64,000 nucleotides of DNA, taken from the NCBI RefSeq assembly GCF_030269305.1, contig NZ_BSTC01000008.1, positions 186,001 to 250,000 of the forward strand, given 5' to 3'. The stretch is from Kineosporia sp. NBRC 101731 (lineage in GTDB: Bacteria > Actinomycetota > Actinomycetes > Actinomycetales > Kineosporiaceae). This document shows, piece after piece, positions 24,552 through 32,709 of this stretch. How positions within the stretch are numbered: the first letter of the stretch is position 1; every line of letters begins with the position of its first letter. The translations under genes were made by a program, and so were the position numbers. The notes under the pieces were generated by a model. That model was not told the DNA's origin. It did no database searches and saw only the letters and a program-made list of their open reading frames with translations.

Positions 24552-26096
24552 TTACCCCGCGTTACCATGCGGCTGGACGGGGGGTGCGGCCGGGGGCTCC
24601 GTGAGCGCACAGTGATAGGGCTCGGGGGTCTCATGAACGGACGTGGTGGTCGCCGGAGCGGTGTCGGCCCGGGTGTCGGCCAGGATGTTGTCGCTGACCC
24701 CAAACCAGGCGATCAGCGCGCTCACGGCCACCAGTACGGCGCCGCCGATCACGGCGGTGTGGAAGCCGTGGGCCAGTGGGCCGGGGCGGTTGAAGTCGTC
24801 GCCGGACAGGCCCATCGCCAGTGGCAGCACGGCCACCGAGAGCAGTCCGGCGGTGCGGGCGACGGCGTTGTTCACCCCGGAGGCGACACCGGCGTGCCGG
24901 TCCTCGGCGGCGGCCAGCACGGCGGCGGTCAGAGGGGCCACGGTCAGGCTCAGGCCCAGCCCGAAGACGATCACGGCGGGCAGAACGTCGGTGAGATAGC
25001 TTGCGGTGGAACCGATCCGGAGCATCAGCAGCAAACCGCAGGCCATGATGAGAGGTCCGAACGTCATCGGGCGGCGGGGGCCGATGCGGGCCGACAGGGC
25101 TCCGGTACGGGACGACAGGGTGAGCATGATCGCGGTCAGCGGCAGCGTGGCGGCGCCGGCTTGCAGGGGGCTGAGGCCGGTGACGACCTGCAACACGATC
25201 GCGAGCAGGAAGAAGGTGCCGGAGATCGCGGCGTAGAGGGCGAAGGTGACCAGGTTCGCGGCGGTGAACTGCCGGGAGGTGAAGATGTCGAGCGGTATCA
25301 GGGGATGGTTGCTGCGACGCTCGGTGAGGACGAATGCGACCAGCCCGAGAGCGCCGATCAGCGCAGCCGCCGTCACCACCGTGGTGGAGGACCCGCCGGC
25401 CGCGATCAGGGCGTAGGTCAGGCCACCGAGACCGATGGCGCCGGTGACGGATCCGGCGAGATCGGGACGACGGGGCGCCGTCGGGTCGAGTGACTCCGGC
25501 ACGTGCCGCAGAGCCAGCCCGATCACGAAAACCGTGAGCGGCAGGTTGATCAGGAAGACCAGACGCCAGGACTGCTCGAGCAGGGCGCCGCCGAGCAGCG
25601 GGCCGAGCGCGGCGGACACCCCGCCCAGGCCCGACCATGCCCCGATCGCCCGGGCCCGGTCGGCGGGATGGAACGACGACGAGATCATCGCCAGGCTGCC
25701 GGGTGTCAGCAGCGCGCCACCGACCCCCTGGAGGGCGCGGGCCAGCACGAGAGTCTCCAGATTCGGTGCGACGCCGCACATCAGCGACGCGACGCCGAAC
25801 CAGGCGACACCGATCAGGAACACCCGCCGCCGGCCGAAGCGGTCACCCAGCGACCCGCCGAGCAGGATCAGGGAGGCCAGGGTGAGCGCGTACCCGTTGA
25901 CGGTCCACTGCATCCCGGCCACGTCCGCGTCCAGGTCACGACCGATCGTGGGCAGCGCCACGTTGACCACGGTGGCATCGAGACTGACCACCGCGCTGCC
26001 CAGAACCGCCGCGGTCAGGACCCACCGCCCGGACGGCGTGGAGAGGCGCAGCGGTGCTGCGTCCTCAGTGGGAGCTTTTCGTGGCTGACCCGTCAT
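24552..26096 (-). CDS. MFS transporter, DHA2 (EmrB/QacA) family
   Basis: A 514-residue drug:H+ antiporter with 14 predicted helices. Motif A is LGGSLGDRFGRRRVF near residue 75; the first helix carries LDATVVNVALPTIGRDL, the DHA2 signature. The protein would export cationic or lipophilic drugs. ATG at 26096 is chosen; the ribosome-binding site is weak. It is divergent from the broken aldo-keto reductase gene and upstream of kup on the same strand. Confidence 0.9.
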   Translation of the reverse strand: MTGQPRKAPTEDAAPLRLSTPSGRWVLTAAVLGSAVVSLDATVVNVALPTIGRDLDADVAGMQWTVNGYALTLASLILLGGSLGDRFGRRRVFLIGVAWFGVASLMCGVAPNLETLVLARALQGVGGALLTPGSLAMISSSFHPADRARAIGAWSGLGGVSAALGPLLGGALLEQSWRLVFLINLPLTVFVIGLALRHVPESLDPTAPRRPDLAGSVTGAIGLGGLTYALIAAGGSSTTVVTAAALIGALGLVAFVLTERRSNHPLIPLDIFTSRQFTAANLVTFALYAAISGTFFLLAIVLQVVTGLSPLQAGAATLPLTAIMLTLSSRTGALSARIGPRRPMTFGPLIMACGLLLMLRIGSTASYLTDVLPAVIVFGLGLSLTVAPLTAAVLAAAEDRHAGVASGVNNAVARTAGLLSVAVLPLAMGLSGDDFNRPGPLAHGFHTAVIGGAVLVAVSALIAWFGVSDNILADTRADTAPATTTSVHETPEPYHCALTEPPAAPPVQPHGNAG

Positions 26097-26148
26097 GTCA
26101 CCGAGACTGCCCCACTTCGTCACACCGCGTCGAGCCTATGGTGGCTGC

Positions 26149-26732
26149 ATGGAATACGTGAAGCTCGGCTCGACGGGACTGGATGTCTCCCGTCTGTGTC
26201 TCGGATGCGTGAGTTACGGGGAGCCCGGCCGTGGCACCCATCCCTGGACCCTCGGCGAGGACGAGAGCCGTCCCTTCATCAAGACGGCCGTCGAGGCCGG
26301 GATCACGTTCTTCGTCCCCCAGCGCTAGCGCGCCGGGAGGTGCCCCCACCGGCCAACATGTATTCGGACGGCACCAGCGAGGAGATCGTCGGCCGGGCGC
26401 TGGCCGACTACGCCCGCCGCCACGAGATCGTGCTGGACGCGGGTAGCGATCGGCAGAAGACTGACGCCGTCGGCCAGACCCTCTATCAGGAGGGCGATCG
26501 TGAGATCGTCGAGGCAGTCGCCAAGGTGGCGGACGCCCGGGGCGTCTCCCGAGCCCAGGTGGCACTGGCGTGGGTGGCCCGGAACCCGGTCGTGACCGCT
26601 CCGATCATCGGGGCGACCAAGCCGCACCACCTGACCGATGCGCTGGCCGGGATCGAGCTGCAGCTGACGGACGACGAGGTGTCGCAGCTGGAGGCTCCCT
26701 ACACGGCCCATGCCGTGGCCGGTCACTCGTAG
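26149..26732 (+). pseudogene. aldo-keto reductase, disrupted by a palindromic element and an internal deletion
   Basis: The 5' part encodes a normal aldo-keto reductase start (MEYVKLGSTGLDVSRLCLG ... EAGITFF). There, a 33-bp palindromic element (26316-26348) replaces the expected Asp-Thr-Ala junction, brings in a stop (TAG at 26326) and shifts the frame by a net 32 bp. The other frame then continues with NMYSDGTSEEIVGRALADY. After HEIVL, about 150 residues of the barrel are missing, including the catalytic Lys and His region; the text resumes at GQTLYQEGDREIVEAVAKVA and ends normally near AVAGHS. Two independent lesions make function impossible. Confidence 0.9.
26316..26348. repeat. short palindromic element, copy 1 (inside the aldo-keto reductase)
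   Basis: 33 bp that start CCCCCA and end GGGAGGTGCCCCCA. TGGGGG(C) on one strand faces CCCCCA on the other, with a variable 10-12 base centre. The same framework is found at 31008-31037 and 46434-46466. Each copy sits inside an older sequence. Confidence 0.8.
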
Positions 26733-26798
26733 CATCCGGAAACCTACTCGAAGCTTCCAAGTGCTCTTGTCTGCCTACTTTGAGTGATGGGAAGATCA

Positions 26799-26826
26799 TT
26801 GAGCGACAACTGAATTGCATTAAGTA
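26799..26826 (+). promoter_or_regulatory. possible promoter of the ABC importer operon
   Basis: TTGAGC (26799-26804), 16-bp spacer, TAAGTA (26821-26826), in a locally AT-rich stretch. A start near 26833 would give a leader of about 170 bases that contains the short ORF at 26864-27007. Confidence 0.35.
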
Positions 26827-26863
26827 ACGAATTGGTCTCGGTGTGTTGCCCTGGCTTGTCCGG

Positions 26864-27007
26864 ATGATGATGGGGGATTCCTCGTCCGTTTGCCATCCGG
26901 TCAGCCATCGGCTGCTCCGGGCCCCCGGTTGTCGACGCATCGACGTGTCAACGTGTGCAACGTTCAACTATGCGGGGGCAATGTGCCTGAGGAGGCAGCA
27001 GTCTTGA
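26864..27007 (+). CDS. Cys-rich leader peptide ORF upstream of the ABC importer
   Basis: A 47-codon ORF that begins with three consecutive ATGs and ends TGA overlapping the TTG start of the next gene. It encodes four cysteines and the run CRRIDVSTCATFNYAGAMC. This resembles the RRH(I)-(V)D(L/V)-...-C pattern of actinobacterial 'putative leader peptides' found before sulfur assimilation genes. The ribosome-binding site of the importer gene (GAGGAGG) lies inside its last codons, so translation of the ORF must affect initiation downstream. Cysteine-responsive attenuation is the natural reading; it is an inference from pattern and position. Confidence 0.5.
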   Translation: MMMGDSSSVCHPVSHRLLRAPGCRRIDVSTCATFNYAGAMCLRRQQS

Positions 27008-28134
27008 AGAAGGTCATGCGCGGTGTCAGTGCGACGGTGGCAATGGGCGCGATCGTAGGTCTGGCAGCCTGTGCCCCGCCGGACAAGAAGGACGACAGCG
27101 CGACCGGCGCCAACGGCGTCAGCGCCGCGTCGGCGACCTCCGCGGAGGAGTTCGGAGGGCTCGACGCCCTGGTCACGGCGGCCAAGAAGGAAGGCCAGCT
27201 GAACGTTGTCGCACTGCCGGACAACTGGGCGAACTACGGCAAGATCAAGGCCGCCTTCACCGAGAAGTACGGCATCAAGATCACCACGGACAACCCGGGC
27301 GGGTCCAGTCAGGAGGAGATCAACTCGGTCAAGGACGAGAAGGGCCGCAGCTCGGCCCCGGACGTCCTGGACATGGGTGGTGCCGTCACCCTGGCCAACA
27401 CCGCTCTGTACGCGCCCTACCAGGTCGCGACCTGGGACGACATCCCGGACAGCCAGAAGGAGTCGACCGGCCTGTGGGTCAACGACTACGGCGGCTACAT
27501 GTCGATCGGCTACGACTCGTCCAAGTTCAACGACGTCTCCGCGCTGAAAGACCTGCTCGGTAAGGACTTCAAGAACTCGGTCGCACTGAACGGTGACCCG
27601 ACGCAGGCCGGTGCCGCGTTTGCCGGCGTCGCGTTCGCCGCGCTCGGCAACGGTGGCTCGGCCGACGACGTCAGCAAGGGTGTCGACTTCTTCACCGAGC
27701 TGAAGAAGGCCGGCAACTTCGTGCCGGTGCAGGCCAGCGACACCACGATCAAGAGCGGTGAGACGCCGGTCGTGTTCGACTGGGACTATCTGAACGCCGC
27801 CCAGGTCAAGGAGGTCCCGACCTGGAAGACCGTGATCCCCGAGGGTGTCCTGCTCGGCAGCTACTACAACCAGGCCGTCAACAAGGACGCTCCGCACCCG
27901 GCCGCCGCCCGGCTGTGGCAGGAGTTCCTCTACTCCGACGAGGGCCAGAACCTCTACCTCGGTGGTGGCGCCCGTCCGGTGCGCATGGAGGCCATGACCA
28001 CGGCCGGCACCATCGACAAGGACGCCGCGGCGAAGCTGCCCGAGGCCAAGGGTGACGCGGTGTTCCTGACCACGGAGCAGACCACGAAGGCCACCGAATA
28101 CCTGACCAAGAACTGGGCCAAGGCGATCGGCTGA
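27004..28134 (+). CDS. ABC transporter substrate-binding lipoprotein (family 1, Fe3+/spermidine-like)
   Basis: The receptor of an import system, 376 residues. The N-terminus MKKVMRGVSATVAMGAIVGL is followed by the lipobox LAAC, so the mature protein is lipid-anchored outside the membrane. The fold matches type 2 binding proteins for iron, polyamines or phosphonates (KEGQLNVVALPDNW, then NSVKDEKGRSSAPDVLDMG). The start is TTG at 27004: GAGGAGG lies eight bases upstream and no better Met is placed. The Cys-rich leader ORF upstream suggests that the ligand is related to sulfur supply. It is the first gene of a four-gene operon. Confidence 0.88.
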   Translation: MKKVMRGVSATVAMGAIVGLAACAPPDKKDDSATGANGVSAASATSAEEFGGLDALVTAAKKEGQLNVVALPDNWANYGKIKAAFTEKYGIKITTDNPGGSSQEEINSVKDEKGRSSAPDVLDMGGAVTLANTALYAPYQVATWDDIPDSQKESTGLWVNDYGGYMSIGYDSSKFNDVSALKDLLGKDFKNSVALNGDPTQAGAAFAGVAFAALGNGGSADDVSKGVDFFTELKKAGNFVPVQASDTTIKSGETPVVFDWDYLNAAQVKEVPTWKTVIPEGVLLGSYYNQAVNKDAPHPAAARLWQEFLYSDEGQNLYLGGGARPVRMEAMTTAGTIDKDAAAKLPEAKGDAVFLTTEQTTKATEYLTKNWAKAIG

Positions 28135-28135
28135 C

Positions 28136-29032
28136 GTGGTGACGTCCACGCCTGTCGACGGTGAACCCGCCGCCCGGTCCTCGCGGACCGGGCGGCGGGT
28201 CCCGCTCAGCTGGCTCGGTGTGGTGCCGTTCCTGGCCTACATCGGGCTCTTCCTGCTCCTGCCCACCGTGCTGGTGGTGGTCCAGGCGTTCGCCGACCCC
28301 GACGGGCGGCCGACCCTGGACAACGTCCGGGCCCTGTCCGAGAGTTATGTGCTGACCGCCTTCTGGCGCAGCATCGAGTTGTCGTTCGTCACCGCCCTGG
28401 TCGGAGCCGTGCTCGGTGCGCTGCTGGCCTACCTGCTGGTGAGTGGCCCGGCCGACGGATTCGTCCGGCGCGTGGCCACCGCGGCCGCTGGTGTGCTGGC
28501 CCAGTTCGGCGGTGTGACCCTGGCTTTCGCGTTCATCGTGAGCGTCGGTAACCAGGGCCTGATCACCCTGCTGCTGCAGAACATCGGGATCGGCGCCTCC
28601 GGTGGCTGGCTCTACCAGATGTCCGGCCTGATCGTGGTGTACCTGTACTTCCAGATCCCGCTGATGGTGCTGGTCTTCCTGCCCGCGCTGGACGGCGTGA
28701 AACCACAGTGGCGGGAGGCCACCGAGAGTCTCGGTGGCAACAGCTGGGCCTACTGGCGGCACGTCGCGGTACCGCTGCTGACCCCGCCCTTCCTGGGAGC
28801 GTTCCTGCTGTTGTTCGCCAACGCGTTCGCCGCCTACGCCACCGCCGCGGCGCTGATCAGTCAGGGTGGCGTGATCATCCCGCTGCAGATCCGCGCGGCC
28901 ATCACCAGTGAGACCGTGCTCGGCCGGGAGAACGTGGCCAACGCGCTGGCTCTCGGCATGGTGATCGTGGTCGCCGTGGCCATGGCGCTCTACTCCTGGA
29001 TGCAGCGGAGGTCCGCCCGATGGCTGCAGTGA
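28136..29032 (+). CDS. ABC importer permease 1
   Basis: Inner-membrane channel subunit, 298 residues, six helices. The binding-protein-dependent transport signature appears as EATESLGGNSWAYWRHVAVP (the EAA loop that contacts the ATPase). The start is GTG at 28136 or 28139, directly after the binding-protein gene; the ribosome-binding site is weak, which suggests coupling. Its 3' end overlaps the second permease gene by 13 bases. Confidence 0.88.
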   Translation: MVTSTPVDGEPAARSSRTGRRVPLSWLGVVPFLAYIGLFLLLPTVLVVVQAFADPDGRPTLDNVRALSESYVLTAFWRSIELSFVTALVGAVLGALLAYLLVSGPADGFVRRVATAAAGVLAQFGGVTLAFAFIVSVGNQGLITLLLQNIGIGASGGWLYQMSGLIVVYLYFQIPLMVLVFLPALDGVKPQWREATESLGGNSWAYWRHVAVPLLTPPFLGAFLLLFANAFAAYATAAALISQGGVIIPLQIRAAITSETVLGRENVANALALGMVIVVAVAMALYSWMQRRSARWLQ

Positions 29033-29883
29033 TGACCGAACTGACCACAGCTCCACCGAAGAACCAGGGTGTGCGAGCCCGTTCGGCCCTGCGCTTCCGG
29101 ATCGGCCGGGCCGTGCTGCTCGTGCTGTTCGCCCTGTTCTTCGCCGTCCCGCTGCTCGCGCTGATCGAGTTCAGCACGCGCAGCACCGACCTGACCGGGC
29201 CACGCACGCTGGAGTACTGGCGCTACATCGGCCAGGACCCGCAGATCCTCACCGCGCTGCGCGACTCGGTGCTGCTGGCCCTGATCACCTCGGTGGTGGC
29301 CCTGGTCCTGCTGCTGCCGACCATGGTCTGGGTGCGGCTGCGGCTGCCGAAACTTCATCGGGTGGTGGAGTTCCTGTGCCTACTGCCGCTGACCATCCCG
29401 GCCCTGGTGCTGGTGGTCGGCTGGGCCCCGATCTACCTGTGGATCGCCTACTTCACCCCCGCCCAGTTCGACAGTTCACCCGTGGTACTGGCTTTCGCCT
29501 ACGTCATCCTGGTGATGCCGTACATGTACCGCTCGCTGGACGCGGGGCTGTCGTCGATCGACGTGCGCACCCTGGCCGAGGCCGCACGCAGCCTGGGCGC
29601 CGGCTGGTTCACCGTGATGGCGCGCGTGATCATGCCGAACATGCTCTCGGCCGTGCTCAACGCAGCGCTGCTGTCGGTGGCGCTGGTGCTCGGTGAGTTC
29701 ACCGTGGCCTCGCTGCTCAACTACGACAACCTGCAGGTCGTGATGAACAACGTGGCCCAGATCAGTTCCGGGGTCACGGTCGCGCTCGCCGCGGCGTCCC
29801 TGATGTTCGTGTTCGTGCTGCTGTTCGCGCTGTCGTTCGCCGGCCGCCGCCGGCCGGCCCGCGCGACCGCTGAGGAGAAGTGA
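29020..29883 (+). CDS. ABC importer permease 2
   Basis: Second channel subunit, 287 residues. Six helices are visible and the EAA loop reads LAEAARSLGAGWFTVMARVI. ATG at 29020 has a perfect GGAGGT seven bases upstream, inside the end of the previous gene. The protein pairs with permease 1 to form the heterodimeric pore of a PotBC- or FbpB-like importer. Confidence 0.9.
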   Translation: MAAVMTELTTAPPKNQGVRARSALRFRIGRAVLLVLFALFFAVPLLALIEFSTRSTDLTGPRTLEYWRYIGQDPQILTALRDSVLLALITSVVALVLLLPTMVWVRLRLPKLHRVVEFLCLLPLTIPALVLVVGWAPIYLWIAYFTPAQFDSSPVVLAFAYVILVMPYMYRSLDAGLSSIDVRTLAEAARSLGAGWFTVMARVIMPNMLSAVLNAALLSVALVLGEFTVASLLNYDNLQVVMNNVAQISSGVTVALAAASLMFVFVLLFALSFAGRRRPARATAEEK

Positions 29884-29884
29884 C

Positions 29885-30979
29885 GTGACGAAAACCGATA
29901 CCCCAGTGACGGCCGCCGAGGCCACCCGGGCCGGGGTCGAGGTCCGGCTGGAAGGACTGCGGCGCCAGTACGGTGCGGTCACCGCCCTGGACGGCCTCGA
30001 CCTCACCATCAAGCCCGGCGAATTCGTCGCTCTGCTCGGCCCCTCCGGCTGCGGGAAGACCACCGCGCTGCGGCTTCTCGCGGGTCTGGAAGACGCCGAC
30101 GGCGGGCGCGTGGTGGTCGGCGACAAGGACGTCACCCAGCTGCCCACGAACAAGCGCGACATGGGCATGGTGTTTCAGGCCTACTCGCTCTTCCCGCACA
30201 TGACCGCCCGGCAGAACGTCGCCTTCGGGCTGCGCCTGCGCAAGATCGGCGAAACCGAACGCAACCGGCGGGCGGGCGAGATGCTCGAACTGGTCGGCCT
30301 TTCGGCGCAGGCTGACCGGTACGCCCACCAGATGTCCGGCGGTCAGCAGCAGCGGGTGGCCCTGGCCCGGGCCCTGGCGATCCGCCCGACCGTGCTGCTG
30401 CTCGACGAGCCGCTCTCCGCCCTGGACGCCAAGGTCCGGGCCACCCTGCGCGACGAGATCCGCCGCGTGCAGCTGGAGGTCGGGATCACCACGCTGTTCG
30501 TCACGCACGACCAGGAGGAGGCGCTCGCCGTCGCCGACCGGGTGGGTGTGATGAACGCGGGCCGGCTGGAGCAGCTGGGCCCCCCGACCGAGGTCTACGG
30601 TCGTCCGGCCACGCCGTTCGTGGCTCAGTTCGTGGGCCTGTCCAACCGCATCCCGGCGACCGTGAACGGTTCCACGGCAGATGTTCTGGGTGCCGCGGTG
30701 CCGGTCATCCCGTCGTCGATCGACCGTGGTGAGGGCTTCGCCCTGGTGCGCCCGGAGGCCGTGGACCTGTTCCCGGTGACCGACGGCGCGACCGGCCCGC
30801 TGGTGGGTCAGGTGATCGCGACCTCGTTCCTCGGTGCGGTCAGCCGGATCACGGTCGACCTGGGCCCGGCCGGCAAGGTGCTGGCCCAGATGCCCACCTC
30901 GCAGGCTGGTGGCTTCGGCTCCGGCAGCGTGGCCCGGGTGACGTTCCGGCCCGACCCGGTGCTGGTGGTCAAGGGCTGA
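29885..30979 (+). CDS. ABC importer ATPase (PotA/FbpC-like, with TOBE domain)
   Basis: The motor subunit, 364 residues. It shows GPSGCGKTTALRLLAG (Walker A), MSGGQQQRVALARAL (signature), VLLLDEPLSALD (Walker B) and THDQEEALAVADRVG. The last 110 residues form a TOBE-type regulatory domain (FALVRPEAVDLFPVTDG). GAGGAGAAG precedes the GTG at 29885. The operon ends here; a long palindrome follows within 20 bp. The order binding protein, permease, permease, ATPase is that of iron, polyamine and sulfate-like importers. Confidence 0.92.
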   Translation: MTKTDTPVTAAEATRAGVEVRLEGLRRQYGAVTALDGLDLTIKPGEFVALLGPSGCGKTTALRLLAGLEDADGGRVVVGDKDVTQLPTNKRDMGMVFQAYSLFPHMTARQNVAFGLRLRKIGETERNRRAGEMLELVGLSAQADRYAHQMSGGQQQRVALARALAIRPTVLLLDEPLSALDAKVRATLRDEIRRVQLEVGITTLFVTHDQEEALAVADRVGVMNAGRLEQLGPPTEVYGRPATPFVAQFVGLSNRIPATVNGSTADVLGAAVPVIPSSIDRGEGFALVRPEAVDLFPVTDGATGPLVGQVIATSFLGAVSRITVDLGPAGKVLAQMPTSQAGGFGSGSVARVTFRPDPVLVVKG

Positions 30980-30993
30980 CCTGCCCCTCTTCG

Positions 30994-31103
30994 GTGATCA
31001 TGCCAATCCCCCAGCCTTCGGCCGGGAGGTGCCCCCACTCCCCGGAGTTCTGGAACTGCTGGCCCGAGAGTTCTAGAACGCCGGGGAGGTTTTGCATGAT
31101 CAC
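30994..31103. repeat. long palindromic repeat, copy 2, interrupted by the short element
   Basis: Ends GTGATCATGC (30994-31003) and GCATGATCAC (31094-31103) match copy 1. The inner arms 31038-31057 and 31069-31088 pair over 20 bp with one mismatch and one G-T. The left arm is broken by the 30-bp short element at 31008-31037, whereas the right arm (GGGGAGGTTTTGCATG) is intact. It lies between convergent genes and can still end both transcripts. Confidence 0.8.
31008..31037. repeat. short palindromic element, copy 2 (nested in the long palindrome)
   Basis: 30 bp with the same CCCCCA start and GGGAGGTGCCCCCA end as the copies at 26316 and 46434, with a CTTCGG-type loop. Its position inside the left arm of the long palindrome shows that it arrived after that repeat. 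Confidence 0.8.
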
Positions 31104-31118
31104 GAAGAGGAGGGGTGC

Positions 31119-31160
31119 GGTTCTCGGAACTCGGGGACACTTTGCAAGATCACGAACAGG
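31119..31160. repeat. right half of a long palindromic repeat
   Basis: GGTTCTCGGAACTCGGGGACAC then TTTGCAAGATCACGAACAGG matches the right half of copy 3 (52.53-52.57 kb) without a left partner. It may be the remains of a second, adjacent copy after deletion. Confidence 0.6.
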
Positions 31161-31172
31161 GGTTTGGCCGGG

Positions 31173-31979
31173 TCAGTAGGCTTGGAGGGCCAGATCGATC
31201 GCCAGACCCAGTCCGGTCAGGGCGATGAGGATGCGCAGGGGGCCGGCCGGGGCATGGCGCAGGACGATCGGGCCGATCCGGCCGCCGATCAGGGATCCCA
31301 GGGCCAGGGGCAGGCAGTACAGCCAGTCCACCGGGCCGAAAGCGATGAAGTAGACCGCGGCCACGGCATTCGCGGCCGTGAGCACGGTGGTGCGCACGGC
31401 GCTGGCCCGGGCCAGGCCCAGCCCGGTGAGACCGAGCAGCAGGGCTATCAGCATCACGCCGGCGGCGGCCCCGAAGTAGCCGCCGTAGATGCCGACGAGG
31501 AACGTGCCGATCAGGAGGGCGCGCGGTGGGCCGTCGTCCGCCGGTGCCGGATCGAGATCGGCTGCGGTGTGCGGGATTTGGTCGGCCGGAACGTCGCCGA
31601 CGGCCGATCCTTTCGCCGGTCCGGGGCGCAGCAGCACGGCCAGGGCGGCGCCGCCGATCAGGAACGGCACGACCTTCTCGAACGCGTCGGACGGGGTGAG
31701 CAGGAGCAGTACACCGCCGACGATGCCGCCGGGTACGGCCCAGAGCAGCATCTTTCGCAGCAGTGGGCCCTGGCCGCGCAGCTCCGGGCGGGAGCCGTGC
31801 AGGGTGCCCGCGCCGGAAAAGATCAGGGCCACGGTGTTGGTGACGTTGGCGCTGATCGGGGAGATGCCGGTGGCCAGCAGGGCGGGGTAGCTGATCAGCG
31901 AGGCCAGACCGGCGATGCTGCCCGTGAGACCGCTGCCGATACCGGCGAGCACCAGCAGGAGGGCCGTGGTCGCACTCAC
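31173..31979 (-). CDS. TauE/SafE (TSUP) family membrane transporter
   Basis: A 268-residue transporter with about eight helices. The family pattern GLTGSIAGLASLISYPALLA occurs in helix 1-2, and GIYGGYFGAAAGVMLIALLL is repeated in the second half. TSUP proteins export sulfite, sulfoacetate or other sulfur-carbon anions. The start is GTG at 31979, overlapping the stop of the SUFU-like gene by four bases, so they are coupled. Placement next to an importer with a Cys-rich leader supports a sulfur-linked role, but this is only positional. Confidence 0.87.
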   Translation of the reverse strand: MSATTALLLVLAGIGSGLTGSIAGLASLISYPALLATGISPISANVTNTVALIFSGAGTLHGSRPELRGQGPLLRKMLLWAVPGGIVGGVLLLLTPSDAFEKVVPFLIGGAALAVLLRPGPAKGSAVGDVPADQIPHTAADLDPAPADDGPPRALLIGTFLVGIYGGYFGAAAGVMLIALLLGLTGLGLARASAVRTTVLTAANAVAAVYFIAFGPVDWLYCLPLALGSLIGGRIGPIVLRHAPAGPLRILIALTGLGLAIDLALQAY

Positions 31980-32557
31980 CGGTGCAACACCGAGCGCCGC
32001 TCCGGATCGCGCAGGTCGGTGCCTGCTTCCAGCCACATCTGCCGGACGTGGGCCGCGCCCCGGGCCCGGGCCAGAGCAGCCTCGTCCGGGGTCATGGGCA
32101 GCACGGGGTAGAAGCCCACCGGGTCGGCCGGGGGCCCGAGATCGAGGTCGGGCACCAGGCCACCGGCGTCACCCAGCAGCACCGCGGTGAACCGGGCCCC
32201 CGGCCAGAGGGGCTGCTGCAGGTCGATCGTGGCGCCGGAGGCCAGTACGAGTCCTTCGACCTGAGGGGTGGCGGCCAGCACGGCCAGCGTTCGCAGGACC
32301 TCGTCGCGGGCGGGGCGCAGACTCAGGACGAGTTCGGCCCGGGGGCCGCGCACCGGATCGGCGACCGTGGCCGTGGGTGGGTGCATCGGCTCCTCGCTGA
32401 TCCCGACGGTGACGTAGCGGACCAGGCCGGTGGGGTCGGGTCCGAAACGGTCGACGTGCAGCGTGCGGGTGCCCAGGAAGGTCACGGAGGCACTGGCGTT
32501 CGGACCGGGGAAGGTTGTCGTCAGATGCGTCCGGACGAGGTCGGTGACGGCAGGCAC
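31976..32557 (-). CDS. Suppressor-of-fused (SUFU) domain protein
   Basis: A 193-residue protein of the bacterial SUFU-like family: RTLHVDRFGPDPTGLVRYVTVGISEEPMH at the N-terminus, RAELVLSLRP in the middle, and VGFYPVLPMTPDEAALARARGA near the C-terminus. Bacterial SUFU proteins are mostly uncharacterised; some are immunity proteins or metabolic accessory proteins. No toxin gene lies beside it. GTG at 32557 is the only in-frame start of proper length. It is operonic with the TauE-like gene. Confidence 0.75.
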   Translation of the reverse strand: MPAVTDLVRTHLTTTFPGPNASASVTFLGTRTLHVDRFGPDPTGLVRYVTVGISEEPMHPPTATVADPVRGPRAELVLSLRPARDEVLRTLAVLAATPQVEGLVLASGATIDLQQPLWPGARFTAVLLGDAGGLVPDLDLGPPADPVGFYPVLPMTPDEAALARARGAAHVRQMWLEAGTDLRDPERRSVLHR

Positions 32558-32709
32558 CCCGGCATTCCATCACGGCCCCCCGCAGCGGGATCGGGCCGCC
32601 GCCGGTAGGGGCACCTGGAGAGCCGCGGTGACCACCTCGTCCTCCGCTGCGGCACGACCACCGGGCGATCACCCGGTTCCGGGCCGGGGCATCGTGCCAC
32701 CATGCAGGA

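Noticed and set aside
26733-27003. A longer binding-protein gene beginning at 26890
   Set aside because: The in-frame extension has no signal peptide logic; TTG at 27004 has GAGGAGG at the right distance and gives a standard lipoprotein signal.
31976-32557. SUFU gene as an immunity protein of a toxin system
   Set aside because: No polymorphic toxin or other effector gene lies beside it; it is coupled to a TauE-type transporter instead.
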